Shown: positions 55,569 through 64,000, numbered from the stretch's first letter. The stretch: DNA of 64,000 nucleotides from an uncultured Pelagibacteraceae bacterium (GCA_902517885.1 CABYDZ010000001.1:62001-126000); one strand, 5' to 3'. Notes: generated by a model from the sequence alone, not told the origin. Numbers and translations are program-made.

Positions 55569-55604
55569 CTGGAGTTGTCCATTATCCCAAGTGGATGGCT
55601 CCAG
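55569..55604. other. Imperfect hairpin after the HTH gene
   Basis: CTGGAG (55569-55574) pairs with CTCCAG (55599-55604), with an inner TCCA/TGGA pair. There is no T run, so it may be a weak terminator or a processing site between the convergent genes. Confidence 0.35.
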
Positions 55605-55606
55605 AC

Positions 55607-55816
55607 TTAATAGTCTAACCAACCCCAAGTTGCTCGAGGTTTTTTGTAGCGAAGTGATACTAAATACATATCGAGATATAACTCCCGGCGGTATTCTTTG
55701 TAATATATTTCATCAGATTGTTTATCGACCATCTTCTTCCAGTGCCTACGGGATCTGTAATAATCGGTGAGGGGAGATTGCAGTGGCGTATTCTTCTTTG
55801 GTTTATACCAACTCAT
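55607..55816 (-). CDS. Small basic element protein on the reverse strand
   Basis: 69-residue protein MSWYKPKKNTPLQSP..., very basic and aromatic, read opposite to the rest of the element. I use the in-frame ATG at 55816; a GTG at 55843 would add nine residues. No Shine-Dalgarno site is clear for either. It converges on the HTH gene. It is unrecognised; codon pattern and length make it plausible but not certain. Confidence 0.45.
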   Translation of the reverse strand: MSWYKPKKNTPLQSPLTDYYRSRRHWKKMVDKQSDEIYYKEYRRELYLDMYLVSLRYKKPRATWGWLDY

Positions 55817-56030
55817 CAGTCGGAATTTGTTTACATGATCCACTCAAAACCAATAACATAAAATCCCATACCCCTTCAAAATAAATTTCATAAAATTTTT
55901 AGCATCTGTGAATGAATGGATCTTTGTTATTACGTCTTGCTGTGTACGAACCTAATAATATACAGCCGCTTGGGTGGGACCTCTCTTAAAGTTATATCAA
56001 AAAGCATGCTTTGAGACCCCTATCGAGAGC

Positions 56031-56060
56031 AAAGCGAAGGCCGAAGGCCTGAGCTTTTTT
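56031..56060 (+). terminator. Rho-independent terminator near the right end
   Basis: AAAGC-GA-AGGCC, loop GAA, GGCCT-GA-GC followed by TTTTTT. The stem includes tandem G.A mismatches between two helices. It reads on the plus strand and could end transcripts of the element operon or of an unmarked small RNA upstream. Confidence 0.65.
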
Positions 56061-56218
56061 GACCAAGCCCACAAGTGCAACCATTTACTTACGAATGTAA
56101 GCCAAATAACCACTGTTGCTTAATCAAATTGTTGAGTCAAATCAGTAACTTAATTCGAATTAATAAAGTGTTTTAAGTATTTATTGCTTATTTTTTGAGT
56201 ATATACAACGCTTTCCTG

Positions 56219-56238
56219 TGGTGTAAATGTGGTGTAAA
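56219..56238 (+). repeat. Right arm-type repeats TGGTGTAAA x2
   Basis: Direct copies at 56219-56227 and 56230-56238, 11 bases apart, about 60 bases inside attR and identical to the left-end pair in motif, spacing and orientation. Probable integrase arm sites. Confidence 0.7.
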
Positions 56239-56296
56239 TACGGGCCCGTTAAATAGTTTACAACAAAATCAATGGTTTAGGGTAACCCTCATATAC

Positions 56297-56304
56297 TTAC
56301 CAAT
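56297..56304. other. attR core (8 bp)
   Basis: TTACCAAT, the right copy of the shared core. Outside it the sequence continues as the tRNA-Thr 5' half; inside it the sequence is unrelated to the left junction. Confidence 0.8.
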
Positions 56305-56333
56305 GCGTTGCACTACCATTGTGCTATGGGGGC
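56297..56333 (-). tRNA. 5' half of split chromosomal tRNA-Thr(GGU)
   Basis: Minus strand from 56333: acceptor GCCCCCA, TA, D-arm GCAC-AATGGTA-GTGC, A26, anticodon stem ACGCA and loop TTGGTAA (37 bases). The following element sequence (GTATATGAGG) cannot pair with ACGCA, so no tRNA is rebuilt at this junction. It joins in sequence and pairing to the 3' half at 47090-47133. Confidence 0.85.
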
Positions 56334-56345
56334 TTGTTCTATTTA

Positions 56346-58136
56346 TTATCCTCCAATTGCGATCCCTTCTCTTCGAGGATCAGAGCCTCCTTCAAGATTT
56401 TCCCCAATATATATAGTATTTATTCCCGAAAAGTATTTTTTTAATTGTGTTTCGTAGCCCATTGATGAAAGCGCTTCTTTTAGAGTGTTAGCATTTGGAC
56501 CATCTTCAATGTCATATCTACCCCATCGATTAATTGCGTGAGGTAAAGATACAGATTGTTGTACATTCATATCCCAATCAATTAGAGAAATAAGAGAGTT
56601 TGCAACGAACCCAATAATATTACTCCCTCCCGGAGATCCAGTAATGTATATTGGCTTTCCTTCCTTCAGAACAATTGTTGGCGACATAGAAGATCTTGGG
56701 CGTTTACCTGGTTCTAGTCTATTGGAAATTAATTTCCCATCAATTTCATCGCGAAAAGAAAAATCTGTAAGTTGGTTGTTTAATAAGAACCCACTTTCTG
56801 TTAACAATCTTGATCCAAAAGCATTTTCTATTGAAGAAGTCATAGACAATGCGTTCCCATATTTATCATAAATTGATATATGAGTTGTTGATTGTAGCTC
56901 AAGTGAACCATCATCTGCATAATTGTATGTAACTTCTTGAGAAGGATTTCCAGCTTCAATATTTTCTGTTCTTGTTCCTAATTCTATTTTCTTAGATCTT
57001 TTTTTTAAATATTCATGATCAAGTAAACCTTTCATGGGAACATCAACAAAATCACTATCTGCTAAATATCTATCTCGATCAGCAAATGCTAACCGACTTG
57101 CATCACCAATCACCTGCCATGATTTAGGATCTTCGTAGCCAAGTGATTTTAAGTTAAATTCCTCAAGGATTTTTAAAATTTGTGCTACTGCAACTCCACC
57201 TGATGAGGGTGGCCCCATACCACAAACATTATGTTCTCTATAACTTATACAGACTGGATCGCGTTCTATTACGTTATAATTTTCTAAATCACTTTTCTCT
57301 AAATACCCAGGATTTTCAGAGTAGTTTTGAACTGTATTTACAACGTCATCAGCAATTTCCCCCTTATAGAAATCTTCAATACCATCTGTAGAAATTTTTT
57401 TTAGTGTTTCAGCATAAGCTCTATTCGTTATTATTTGTTTATATTTAAGATTATTTCCATCAGGTAAAAAGTATTTAGATGTTTGACTACTTTTTTTTAA
57501 TCTATCCGAGTCTCTTTCAATTGATGATGCTAACTTCTTTGACACGGGGAAGCCATTTTCCCCGAGATTTATTGCAGTGGTAAATAGATTTGACCACTTC
57601 ATTTTTCCCCATTTTTCATGTGCTTTAAACATTAACGCAGGCGTACCCGGTGTTCCCACAGAAAGACCACCAATTACAGCATCAAAAAATTTCTTAGTTT
57701 CCCCACTTTCGTTTTGAAACTGAGTTGTATATGAAGTTCTTGGTGCAGTTTCTCGTCCATCTAATGTGGTAACTGTATTGGTTTTGTTATCGTACCAAAT
57801 TAAGAAACTTCCACCACCAAGGCCAGAAGACTCTGGCTCTACTAACCCTAAAACCGATTGTGCAGCAATCATTGCATCTGCAGCTGTTCCGCCTTCCTCA
57901 AGAATTTTAGCTCCTGCCGCAGAAGCGTAAGAATTTGCCGTCACAATCATCCAGTCTTTCCCTAAAACTGGAACCACATCTTTTTTGGCCTGCATGGAAG
58001 AATTTATTTGTTCAGTATTTAAATCTTCATAATCAATAATAAACGTTTCTGGGTTAATTAGATCAGAGAGATCCTCAGCGTGAGAATTTTGGATTAGTAA
58101 GAAAGTTAATAAAATAAGAGAAAGTAGTTTTTTCAT
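56346..58136 (-). CDS. ggt: Gamma-glutamyltransferase
   Basis: 596-residue periplasmic enzyme that cleaves the gamma-glutamyl bond of glutathione and similar compounds. A signal peptide spans residues 1-20 (LSLILLTFLLIQNSHA). It self-cleaves to expose the nucleophile Thr418 in STTHISI; the oxyanion-hole region GSPGGSNIIG is near residue 520. Full length. It ends 13 bases before the tRNA-Thr 5' half on the same strand, so the tRNA lay downstream of it before the element arrived. Confidence 0.93.
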   Translation of the reverse strand: MKKLLSLILLTFLLIQNSHAEDLSDLINPETFIIDYEDLNTEQINSSMQAKKDVVPVLGKDWMIVTANSYASAAGAKILEEGGTAADAMIAAQSVLGLVEPESSGLGGGSFLIWYDNKTNTVTTLDGRETAPRTSYTTQFQNESGETKKFFDAVIGGLSVGTPGTPALMFKAHEKWGKMKWSNLFTTAINLGENGFPVSKKLASSIERDSDRLKKSSQTSKYFLPDGNNLKYKQIITNRAYAETLKKISTDGIEDFYKGEIADDVVNTVQNYSENPGYLEKSDLENYNVIERDPVCISYREHNVCGMGPPSSGGVAVAQILKILEEFNLKSLGYEDPKSWQVIGDASRLAFADRDRYLADSDFVDVPMKGLLDHEYLKKRSKKIELGTRTENIEAGNPSQEVTYNYADDGSLELQSTTHISIYDKYGNALSMTSSIENAFGSRLLTESGFLLNNQLTDFSFRDEIDGKLISNRLEPGKRPRSSMSPTIVLKEGKPIYITGSPGGSNIIGFVANSLISLIDWDMNVQQSVSLPHAINRWGRYDIEDGPNANTLKEALSSMGYETQLKKYFSGINTIYIGENLEGGSDPRREGIAIGG

Positions 58137-58159
58137 CTTATTCTCTATAGTTAATAGTT

Positions 58160-58576
58160 TTATTCATGTTTTAAATCCTGACACCAATCATATTTTTGTT
58201 TGCGATTATAAACAACGCCTAGCTTGTTTTTGACAATCTTACTTGATGCATCTTCACCATCAATTATTAAATATGATAATATTCTTCCAAAATAATCTTC
58301 CAGGTATTCGGTTTTAAATTCAATTGTTGATGCATTTGCAATAAGATCATTTAGGTAATCTCGTGCTTTTAAGCCTAGTTCTAGTTCAGCATTGCATTTC
58401 GGCTTGGATATTTCAGGGGTATCTAATTCAAGTAATCTAATTTTTTTCTTCATGCCATTGATTGTGACGTAGCAAGTATCTCCATCATAACAGAATTGAT
58501 CATTATACTGTCGAAGACTGATTTCAGCTTGAACAGTTGTAATCATGCTAAAAAATATAACGAGAATATATTTCAT
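58160..58576 (-). CDS. Secreted thermonuclease-like protein
   Basis: 138-residue SNase-fold protein with a signal peptide (1-17). Motifs are DGDTCYV (Ca2+-binding Asp), IRLLELDTPE (catalytic Arg and Asp/Glu) and YFGRILSYL (second catalytic Arg). Relatives degrade extracellular or periplasmic DNA and RNA. It lies 23 bases upstream of ggt on the same strand and is divergent from typA. Confidence 0.82.
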   Translation of the reverse strand: MKYILVIFFSMITTVQAEISLRQYNDQFCYDGDTCYVTINGMKKKIRLLELDTPEISKPKCNAELELGLKARDYLNDLIANASTIEFKTEYLEDYFGRILSYLIIDGEDASSKIVKNKLGVVYNRKQKYDWCQDLKHE

Positions 58577-58650
58577 CTTAATAACTATAAATCTTGTTTT
58601 TATATGACAAACCCATTAGAAGACAATCAATATTATTTTATCACTCATCA

Positions 58651-60471
58651 ATGACATCAAAACTAAGAAACATCGCAATTATTGCTCACGTGGATCATGG
58701 CAAGACTACTTTGATCGATTCTTTAATGAAACAAACAGGCATGTTTCGTGAAAATCAGAACGTAGATGAACGTTTAATGGACTCCGGTGATCTCGAAAAG
58801 GAAAGAGGGATTACAATTTTAGCCAAACCAACTTCTATTGTTTGGAAAGATGTCCGTATTAACATTATTGATACTCCTGGGCATGCTGATTTTGGAGGTG
58901 AAGTGGAACGAGTTCTTGGAATGGCTGATGGCGTTATAATATTAGCAGATGCAGCCGAAGGACCAATGCCGCAAACAAAGTTTGTTTTAGGTAAAGCCCT
59001 TGCCCAGAATTTAAGACCAATAGTTGTAATTAATAAAGTTGACAGACATGATGCTAGATCTGAAGAGGTTGTAAATGAGGTTTTTGATTTATTTGTTGCA
59101 TTAGACGCAAGCGAAGAACAGTTAGATTTTCCAATCTTGTATGCAGCAGGAAGAGAAGGCTGGTGTGTTAAAAATTTAGAAGATCCTCGAGAAAATTTAC
59201 ATCCATTATTAGATCTAATATTAAACCACGTTGAAGAACCACAAATAGATTTATTAAAACCCTTTGCAATGTTAGCAACTTTACTTGATGCAGATCCTTA
59301 CTTGGGCCGGTGTCTTATTGGACGAGTAATAAATGGATCAGCAAAAGTAAATGACCAAGTTAAATCTATTAATCTTAGTGGATCTCAAATAGAAACCGGA
59401 CGATTAACAAAACTATTTACCTTTAGAGGAGCTGATAGGGTGCCAGTTGATCAGGTAACAGCTGGAGATATAATTTGCATAGCTGGTTTAGCTGTAACAT
59501 CAGTTGCAGATACAATATGTAATCCTGAAGTTACAGAACCACTTATTTCAACACCTATTGATCCTCCCACAATGTCAGTAACTATTACGGTTAATGACTC
59601 TCCATTTGCAGGTACAGATGGAAATAGAGTAACCTCAACTTTAATTCGTGAAAGACTCTTAGCTGAAGCTGAAACCAACGTTGCGATTACTTTTGAAGAG
59701 AATGATCAGAAAGATGCTTTTGAAATCGGTGGGAGAGGTGAGCTACAAATTGGTGTCTTAATAGAACAAATGAGAAGAGAAGGATTCGAATTATCAGTTT
59801 CACGTCCACGTGTTCTGTACAAAGTTAGCGAAAATGGGGCAAAAACTGAGCCTATTGAAGAAGTTATCATTGATGTTGATGATGAATATACAAGTACCGT
59901 AGTTGATGGAATGAATCAGAGAAAAGCTGAAATGCAAGACATGCGATCATCTGGAGCAGGCAAGACGAGACTAACTTTCTTAGCTCCATCAAGGGGATTA
60001 ATAGGATATCAAAATAAATTTTTAACAGATACTAAAGGAACAGGAGTTATAAACAGACTCTTCAATAAATATGATAATTACAAAGGAAGTATTGTTGGAC
60101 GAAAATATGGCGCATTAATATCAACTGATACTGGCAGTGCCGCAGCTTATGCAATTTTCAATCTTCAAGATCGTGGGACAATGTTTATTGGTCACCAATC
60201 GAAAGTATATGGCGGAATGGTTGTTGGTGAGCACAGTCGAGATAATGATCTTGAAATAAATGTTTTGAAAGGAAAGCAGCTTACAAATGTAAGAGCCTCT
60301 GGAACAGATGAAGCAGTAAAATTAACACCACCACGACGAATGTCTCTTGAAGAAATGATGGCTTATATAAATGAAGATGAATTATTAGAGGTTACCCCAA
60401 GTAATTTAAGACTCAGAAAACGTTATCTTTCAGCTATTGAACGAAAAAAATATCGGAAATCAAAATCTTAA
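58651..60471 (+). CDS. typA: Translational GTPase TypA/BipA
   Basis: 606-residue ribosome-associated GTPase that acts in 50S assembly and stress adaptation. G-motifs AHVDHGKTTL (11-20), DTPGHADFGGE and NKVDRH are intact, followed by EF-G-like domains and the C-terminal TypA domain (RVLYKVSENG, AYAIFNLQDRG). The ATG at 58651 gives the usual start MTSKLRNIAIIAHVDHG; an earlier frame start at 58594 would add 19 atypical residues. Confidence 0.96.
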   Translation: MTSKLRNIAIIAHVDHGKTTLIDSLMKQTGMFRENQNVDERLMDSGDLEKERGITILAKPTSIVWKDVRINIIDTPGHADFGGEVERVLGMADGVIILADAAEGPMPQTKFVLGKALAQNLRPIVVINKVDRHDARSEEVVNEVFDLFVALDASEEQLDFPILYAAGREGWCVKNLEDPRENLHPLLDLILNHVEEPQIDLLKPFAMLATLLDADPYLGRCLIGRVINGSAKVNDQVKSINLSGSQIETGRLTKLFTFRGADRVPVDQVTAGDIICIAGLAVTSVADTICNPEVTEPLISTPIDPPTMSVTITVNDSPFAGTDGNRVTSTLIRERLLAEAETNVAITFEENDQKDAFEIGGRGELQIGVLIEQMRREGFELSVSRPRVLYKVSENGAKTEPIEEVIIDVDDEYTSTVVDGMNQRKAEMQDMRSSGAGKTRLTFLAPSRGLIGYQNKFLTDTKGTGVINRLFNKYDNYKGSIVGRKYGALISTDTGSAAAYAIFNLQDRGTMFIGHQSKVYGGMVVGEHSRDNDLEINVLKGKQLTNVRASGTDEAVKLTPPRRMSLEEMMAYINEDELLEVTPSNLRLRKRYLSAIERKKYRKSKS

Positions 60472-60509
60472 TTAATAGCTTTTTATGAGGAGAAACTCAG
60501 TGTCATTAA

Positions 60510-60535
60510 TTAATTGCTTTTTTTTGAGCAATTCT
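60510..60535 (+). terminator. Weak hairpin after typA
   Basis: AATTGCT-T-rich loop-AGCAATT, a 7-bp stem about 40 bases after the typA stop. The T run lies in the loop, so it is a weak or absent terminator. Confidence 0.35.
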
Positions 60536-60595
60536 TATTCTTTAATAATTAATATTAAATTCAGCAAAAGTTATTGTACGTAAGGGTTAAAATAT

Positions 60596-62545
60596 ATGAG
60601 TAGAGTCAATTGGATAATCTTGATCGCAGTAACTTTGTCTTTAATTTTCATTGGAGGATATATTTACTTAAAGCCATTGCTTAAGCCGCTCTTGGTAATG
60701 ACAGATCAGCCATTGATGACGAAAGAGGATGTGGAAAGAGCTAGAGCTTTGGCAGCTCAACAAAACGAAGATGCTTTTTTACAATGGGAATTTCAAAAAG
60801 AGAAGTATAAGAAAAAGAATGAGTTAAAGAATGTGTACTTTGGAGATTTGCATGTTCACTCTAGCCTTTCCTTTGATGCTTATATATTCAATACACGGCT
60901 TGATGTTGATGAGTCTTATGAGTTTGCGAAAGGTATGCCATTTAAAAATATGTATGGTGAAACAATGCAAATATCAAGACCACTGGATTTTGCAGCAGTA
61001 ACTGATCATGCAGAAACTTTTGGAATACATGAGAGTTGTAGTGATCCTGAAATTACAGAAGAGTCAGTTTATACGTGTCAGAGATTAGAAACTCCAAGTT
61101 TTAAATTCTTTGCTGAGCTGCGGGAAACAGCAGTAAAAAGACCTCCGGTCAGTTTTTTATCTGAGGCAATCAATGATAAAGAGAAAGAAGAAAAATTTAT
61201 AAAGTCCACTTGGAATAAAATTATCAATGCAGCTGAAAGACATAACGATCCCGGAAAATTTACAACATTTATTGCATATGAGTATTCACCAGTTTTACCA
61301 GATGGTGGCTACAATCATCGGAATGTTATTTTTAAAAATAATACAGTGCCTGATAGAGTATTTTCACTTTTTGATGCTCACACAGCCATAGATTTATGGG
61401 AAAAATTATTGGCAAATTGTAATTATCCATGTGAGTTCATGACCATACCTCATAATAGCAATAGGTCTTGGGGCGTTACTTTTGCCGATAAGACAATTGA
61501 CGGTGCTGAGTATACAGAAGCAAACTGGGCAATTAGAGATAAAGTTGAACCACTTGTTGAAATGTTTCAAATCAAAGGAAATTCAGAGTGCAGTACTTTC
61601 TTTGGAAGCACAGATGAAGAATGTAATATTGAACAAATTTATCCTAAATGTGAAAAAGAAGGAGATACTCTATGTATTCAACCTACTTCAATGGTAAGAG
61701 ATGCCTTAAAACGAGGTATAGAACTTGAGACAGATTTAGGTTTTAACCCATTAGATTTAGGAGTGATTGGAAGTTCAGATACTCATAATGCAAATCCTGG
61801 AGATACGGAAGAATGGGATTTTAAAGGTGAAAGTAGCGTTGTTGGCCCTGCGTTTGCACGGACTGATGCGCATGCATTTATTCCTCGATTTGTAAATAAT
61901 CCGGGAGGACTTGCAGCAATCTGGGCTAAAGAAAATAATCGTGATGAACTTTTTGAAGCCATGCAAAATAAAGAAGTATATGCAACTACGGGGACACGAA
62001 TTGAACTTAGATTTTTTGGAGGGTTCAATTACAACGAAAGTATTCTTTCAGCATCCGATCCCTTAACTTCCGCTTACAATGATGGCAATCCTATGGGTAG
62101 TACAATAAAGCATAATGAAGGTAAAAATATTTCATTCTATATTACTGCAAAAAAGGATCCAATTGATGCGCCTTTAGATAAAATACAAGTGATCAAGGGT
62201 TGGATTGAAAACGGTGAAACAATGGAAGAAGTGATGGATGTTGTTTGCAGTGAAAACAGAAAAATAAACAATAAATCTATGCGATGTGAAACTTTAAAAG
62301 TAGATGTTGATTTAACAACATGCAAGATTGACCAAGACCGGGGTGCAGACGAGCTTAAAGTTTTGTGGACAGATCCAAATTATAAGCCAGAACAGAATGC
62401 CTTCTATTATGCTCGAGTATTGCAAAACCCAACTTGTAGGTGGACCACATATGACAATATCAGAGCAGGCCGCAAACCCCCTAAAGAGTATAGTGCCACC
62501 ATGACTGAAATGGCATGGTCATCTCCTATTTGGATTCGTGATTAA
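60596..62545 (+). CDS. DUF3604 (PHP-like) membrane-anchored protein
   Basis: 649-residue protein with one N-terminal membrane helix (about 7-27) and a large external domain. The PHP-type metal motif DLHVHSSLSFDA is near residue 84-95; AVTDHAETFG, IPHNSNRSWG and GSSDTHNANPG supply further His/Asp ligands. DUF3604 proteins are common in marine bacteria and of unproven function, probably metal-dependent phosphoesterases or hydrolases. Cys-containing loops suggest a periplasmic location. A GGG-type site (AAGGG) precedes the ATG. Confidence 0.85.
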   Translation: MSRVNWIILIAVTLSLIFIGGYIYLKPLLKPLLVMTDQPLMTKEDVERARALAAQQNEDAFLQWEFQKEKYKKKNELKNVYFGDLHVHSSLSFDAYIFNTRLDVDESYEFAKGMPFKNMYGETMQISRPLDFAAVTDHAETFGIHESCSDPEITEESVYTCQRLETPSFKFFAELRETAVKRPPVSFLSEAINDKEKEEKFIKSTWNKIINAAERHNDPGKFTTFIAYEYSPVLPDGGYNHRNVIFKNNTVPDRVFSLFDAHTAIDLWEKLLANCNYPCEFMTIPHNSNRSWGVTFADKTIDGAEYTEANWAIRDKVEPLVEMFQIKGNSECSTFFGSTDEECNIEQIYPKCEKEGDTLCIQPTSMVRDALKRGIELETDLGFNPLDLGVIGSSDTHNANPGDTEEWDFKGESSVVGPAFARTDAHAFIPRFVNNPGGLAAIWAKENNRDELFEAMQNKEVYATTGTRIELRFFGGFNYNESILSASDPLTSAYNDGNPMGSTIKHNEGKNISFYITAKKDPIDAPLDKIQVIKGWIENGETMEEVMDVVCSENRKINNKSMRCETLKVDVDLTTCKIDQDRGADELKVLWTDPNYKPEQNAFYYARVLQNPTCRWTTYDNIRAGRKPPKEYSATMTEMAWSSPIWIRD

Positions 62546-62570
62546 AAGATAAAAGTTAAGATGTAGTCGT

Positions 62571-63332
62571 TTACGTTTTTGTACCATAGCCCTTAGATAT
62601 CACTATGGCTACACCAACGATGCATGCAATTAAAAATCCCACAAGCGACACTACACTTATAAAAATATTAATATCTGAAGCGCCATAAAACGACCATCGC
62701 ATTCCATTTATAAGGTACACAACAGGATTAAAGTATGAAACTTTTTGCCAAAATTCAGGCAACATTTCGATCGTGTATAAACTTCCCCCTAAAAAAACTA
62801 ATGGGGTAATAATTATGAGAGGAACAACTTGGAGTTGTTCAAAATTATTACTGAGCAACCCGATTAAAAATCCAAACAAACTAAATGTAAGACAAGTTAA
62901 TACAAGGAGAAAAAGCATCAATAAGGGATATTGAATTTTTAGTTCAACAAAAAAACTAGCAGTAAGTAAAATTATTATACCAACAATTAGAGACTTAGTT
63001 GCACTAGCTCCAACAAATCCAACAATGATTTCAAAAGATGATACTGGTGCAGCCAATACTTCATAAATTGACCCTGTAAACTTTGGGAAAAAGATTCCAA
63101 ATGCTGAATTTGAAATACTTTGTGTCAAAAGAGTAAGCATAAGCAGGCCAGGTACTATAAATGATCCATAACTCACACCATCAAGCTCAGGTATCATTCC
63201 CCCTATAACAGAACCAAATACAATAAAATATAATGAAGTTGAAATAACAGGCGAAAGTATACTTTGACCTATTGTTCTTCGCATTCTATCCATTTCATGG
63301 AAATATATTGCTCTTATAGCGTAAAAATTCAT
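62571..63332 (-). CDS. ABC-2 type permease
   Basis: 253-residue exporter permease with six hydrophobic helices of the ABC-2/YadH type. It partners the ATPase whose gene ends at 63332 (one-base overlap). The pair probably exports a lipid, polysaccharide precursor or drug. FPKFTGSIYEVLAAPVSSFEI is the conserved cytoplasmic segment. Confidence 0.88.
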   Translation of the reverse strand: MNFYAIRAIYFHEMDRMRRTIGQSILSPVISTSLYFIVFGSVIGGMIPELDGVSYGSFIVPGLLMLTLLTQSISNSAFGIFFPKFTGSIYEVLAAPVSSFEIIVGFVGASATKSLIVGIIILLTASFFVELKIQYPLLMLFLLVLTCLTFSLFGFLIGLLSNNFEQLQVVPLIIITPLVFLGGSLYTIEMLPEFWQKVSYFNPVVYLINGMRWSFYGASDINIFISVVSLVGFLIACIVGVAIVISKGYGTKT

Positions 63333-64000
63333 TAATTTTCCCGTACCAACTCGACAAAAATATTTTCCAAGGAGCTTTGTTCAGTATTTAAGTCTTTCAA
63401 TTTTAATCCAGTCTCTTTCATGTCTTGTAACAGTGATGTAATGCCTGTTTGTTTACTTGACGAGTCATAATTGTAGCTGATTGACAATCCATTATTTAAA
63501 ACTGTTAGATTATATCTTTCTAATTTAGAGGGAAGAGTACGAATAGCCTCGTGTAATTCAATAAGAAGTGTTTTTTGACCCATGCTCTTTACAAGGTCTG
63601 ATGTGTTATCAACTACCAGAAGTTCTCCCTTATTAATAACAGCAACTCTGTCAGCGATTGCCTCCGCTTCTTCAATGTAATGGGTTGTGAGAATAATTGT
63701 GACACCGCTATTCCTAAGGTCTTTGATTACTTGCCACATTTCTTGTCTTAATTCAACGTCTACGCCAGCACTGGGCTCATCAAGAAATAATACGGAAGGT
63801 TCATGTGAAAGAGCTTTTGCAATTAATACTCTTCTTTTCATGCCACCAGATAATTCATTAATTCTAGAGTGCCTTTTATCCCATAAGCTTAAATCTTTTA
63901 AAATTTTTTCAATTAAAGATGGATTGGGAGCCTTTCCATATAAACCGCGTGTATAAGAAACATTGTTAAATACATACTCAAATTGTTCTAATGATAGTTC
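63332..64000 (-). CDS. ABC exporter ATPase, 5' end beyond window
   Basis: C-terminal 222 residues of a YadG/DrrA-type ATPase. The frame stays open to the window edge and contains the signature LSGGMKRR, Walker B VLFLDEPSAGVD and TTHYIEEAE. The ATG at 63841 lies inside the signature, so the real start is upstream, outside the window, along with Walker A. It overlaps the permease gene by one base. Confidence 0.88.
   Translation of the reverse strand, partial: ELSLEQFEYVFNNVSYTRGLYGKAPNPSLIEKILKDLSLWDKRHSRINELSGGMKRRVLIAKALSHEPSVLFLDEPSAGVDVELRQEMWQVIKDLRNSGVTIILTTHYIEEAEAIADRVAVINKGELLVVDNTSDLVKSMGQKTLLIELHEAIRTLPSKLERYNLTVLNNGLSISYNYDSSSKQTGITSLLQDMKETGLKLKDLNTEQSSLENIFVELVREN

Larger units (their letters stand above)
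55844..56296. other. Right-end non-coding region of the element
   Basis: About 450 bases with no convincing gene. It holds a plus-strand terminator (56031-56060), the right arm repeats (56219-56238), and two palindromes close to the core, ACGGGCCCGT (56240-56249) and AGGGTAACCCT (56279-56289). The stretch before the terminator could encode a small RNA, but no promoter was identified. Confidence 0.5.
47127..56304 (+). mobile_element. 9.2-kb tRNA-Thr integrative element, phage-satellite-like
   Basis: Bounded by the 8-base core and by the two halves of one tRNA-Thr. It holds a cargo tRNA-Thr, a tyrosine integrase, about ten small genes in a tightly overlapping plus-strand chain, a primase-helicase, an HTH protein and iteron-like repeats. 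I saw no capsid, portal, terminase, conjugation, toxin or antibiotic-resistance gene. The coding part looks richer in G+C than the flanks by eye. This set fits a phage satellite or an autonomously replicating integrative element; packaging by a helper phage is inference. Confidence 0.85.

Noticed and set aside
47127-56304. Group I or II intron in the tRNA anticodon loop
   Set aside because: The insert is 9.2 kb with integrase, arm repeats and replication genes, and no intron core or reverse transcriptase was seen.
47090-56333. Functional split tRNA joined in trans
   Set aside because: No complementary leader sequences that would bring the halves together were seen, and a complete replacement tRNA is present.
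56195-56416. 73-residue open frame across the right junction
   Set aside because: It crosses the arm repeats, the att core, the tRNA 5' half and the end of ggt; chance frame.

Overview
The window is AT-rich, densely packed bacterial chromosome with short gaps, many 1-8 base overlaps and few clear Shine-Dalgarno sites. Gene content (urea ABC transporter plus urease, polyamine-type ABC transporter, glutathione S-transferases, DUF3604 protein, DUF3726 protein, LEPR-XLL adhesin) suggests a marine alphaproteobacterium; this is inference and I cannot name the genus.

Layout. 1-7.2 kb: a DMT permease / Fe-dependent alcohol dehydrogenase / dienelactone-hydrolase-like operon, a small MBL-fold pair on the other strand, then a DUF1330-GST-GST-DsbA/HCCA-isomerase operon. 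7.2-13.3 kb: a polyamine-type ABC transporter with a divergent aldehyde dehydrogenase. 13.3-18.7 kb: a DUF3726 protein, an unrecognised 552-residue protein and an M19 dipeptidase homologue in one operon, an aspartyl/asparaginyl beta-hydroxylase-like dioxygenase, and a type III glutamine-synthetase-like ligase. 18.7-34.0 kb: a surface-adhesin island with a regulator carrying two HTH segments, a TolC-type lipoprotein fused to extra domains, a 2354-residue LEPR-XLL/DUF4347 adhesin with about 12 VCBS-like repeats, and three adaptor-type genes, one an M50 metalloprotease. A 13-base palindrome lies both before the regulator and between the TolC-like and adhesin genes. 34.0-45.0 kb: ureDABCEFG and urtABCDE, transcribed divergently. 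45.0-47.1 kb: oligopeptidase B. 56.3-64.0 kb: gamma-glutamyltransferase, a thermonuclease-like protein, TypA, a DUF3604 protein, and an ABC-2 exporter whose ATPase runs off the window.

The most striking part is 47.13-56.30 kb. A 9.2-kb integrative element splits a chromosomal tRNA-Thr(GGU) gene inside its anticodon loop. The 3' half (minus strand) lies at the left end and the 5' half at the right end, with an 8-base core (TTACCAAT) at both junctions. Neither junction rebuilds the tRNA. Instead the element carries a separate complete tRNA-Thr(GGU) at 47384-47457. Its stems differ from those of the split tRNA but are fully paired, and its anticodon loop and unusual T-loop (GTCAGTA) are identical. 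The last base of its CCA end is the first base of the integrase start codon, and the integrase ribosome-binding site lies in the tRNA acceptor stem. Tandem 9-base repeats inside both ends look like integrase arm sites. The rest of the element is a chain of small overlapping unknown genes, a primase-helicase, and iteron-like repeats, with no capsid, portal or terminase gene seen, so it resembles a phage satellite or replicating integrative element.

Taken together, the chromosomal part describes a scavenger of organic nitrogen (urea, polyamines, peptides, glutathione-type compounds) with a large surface adhesin.
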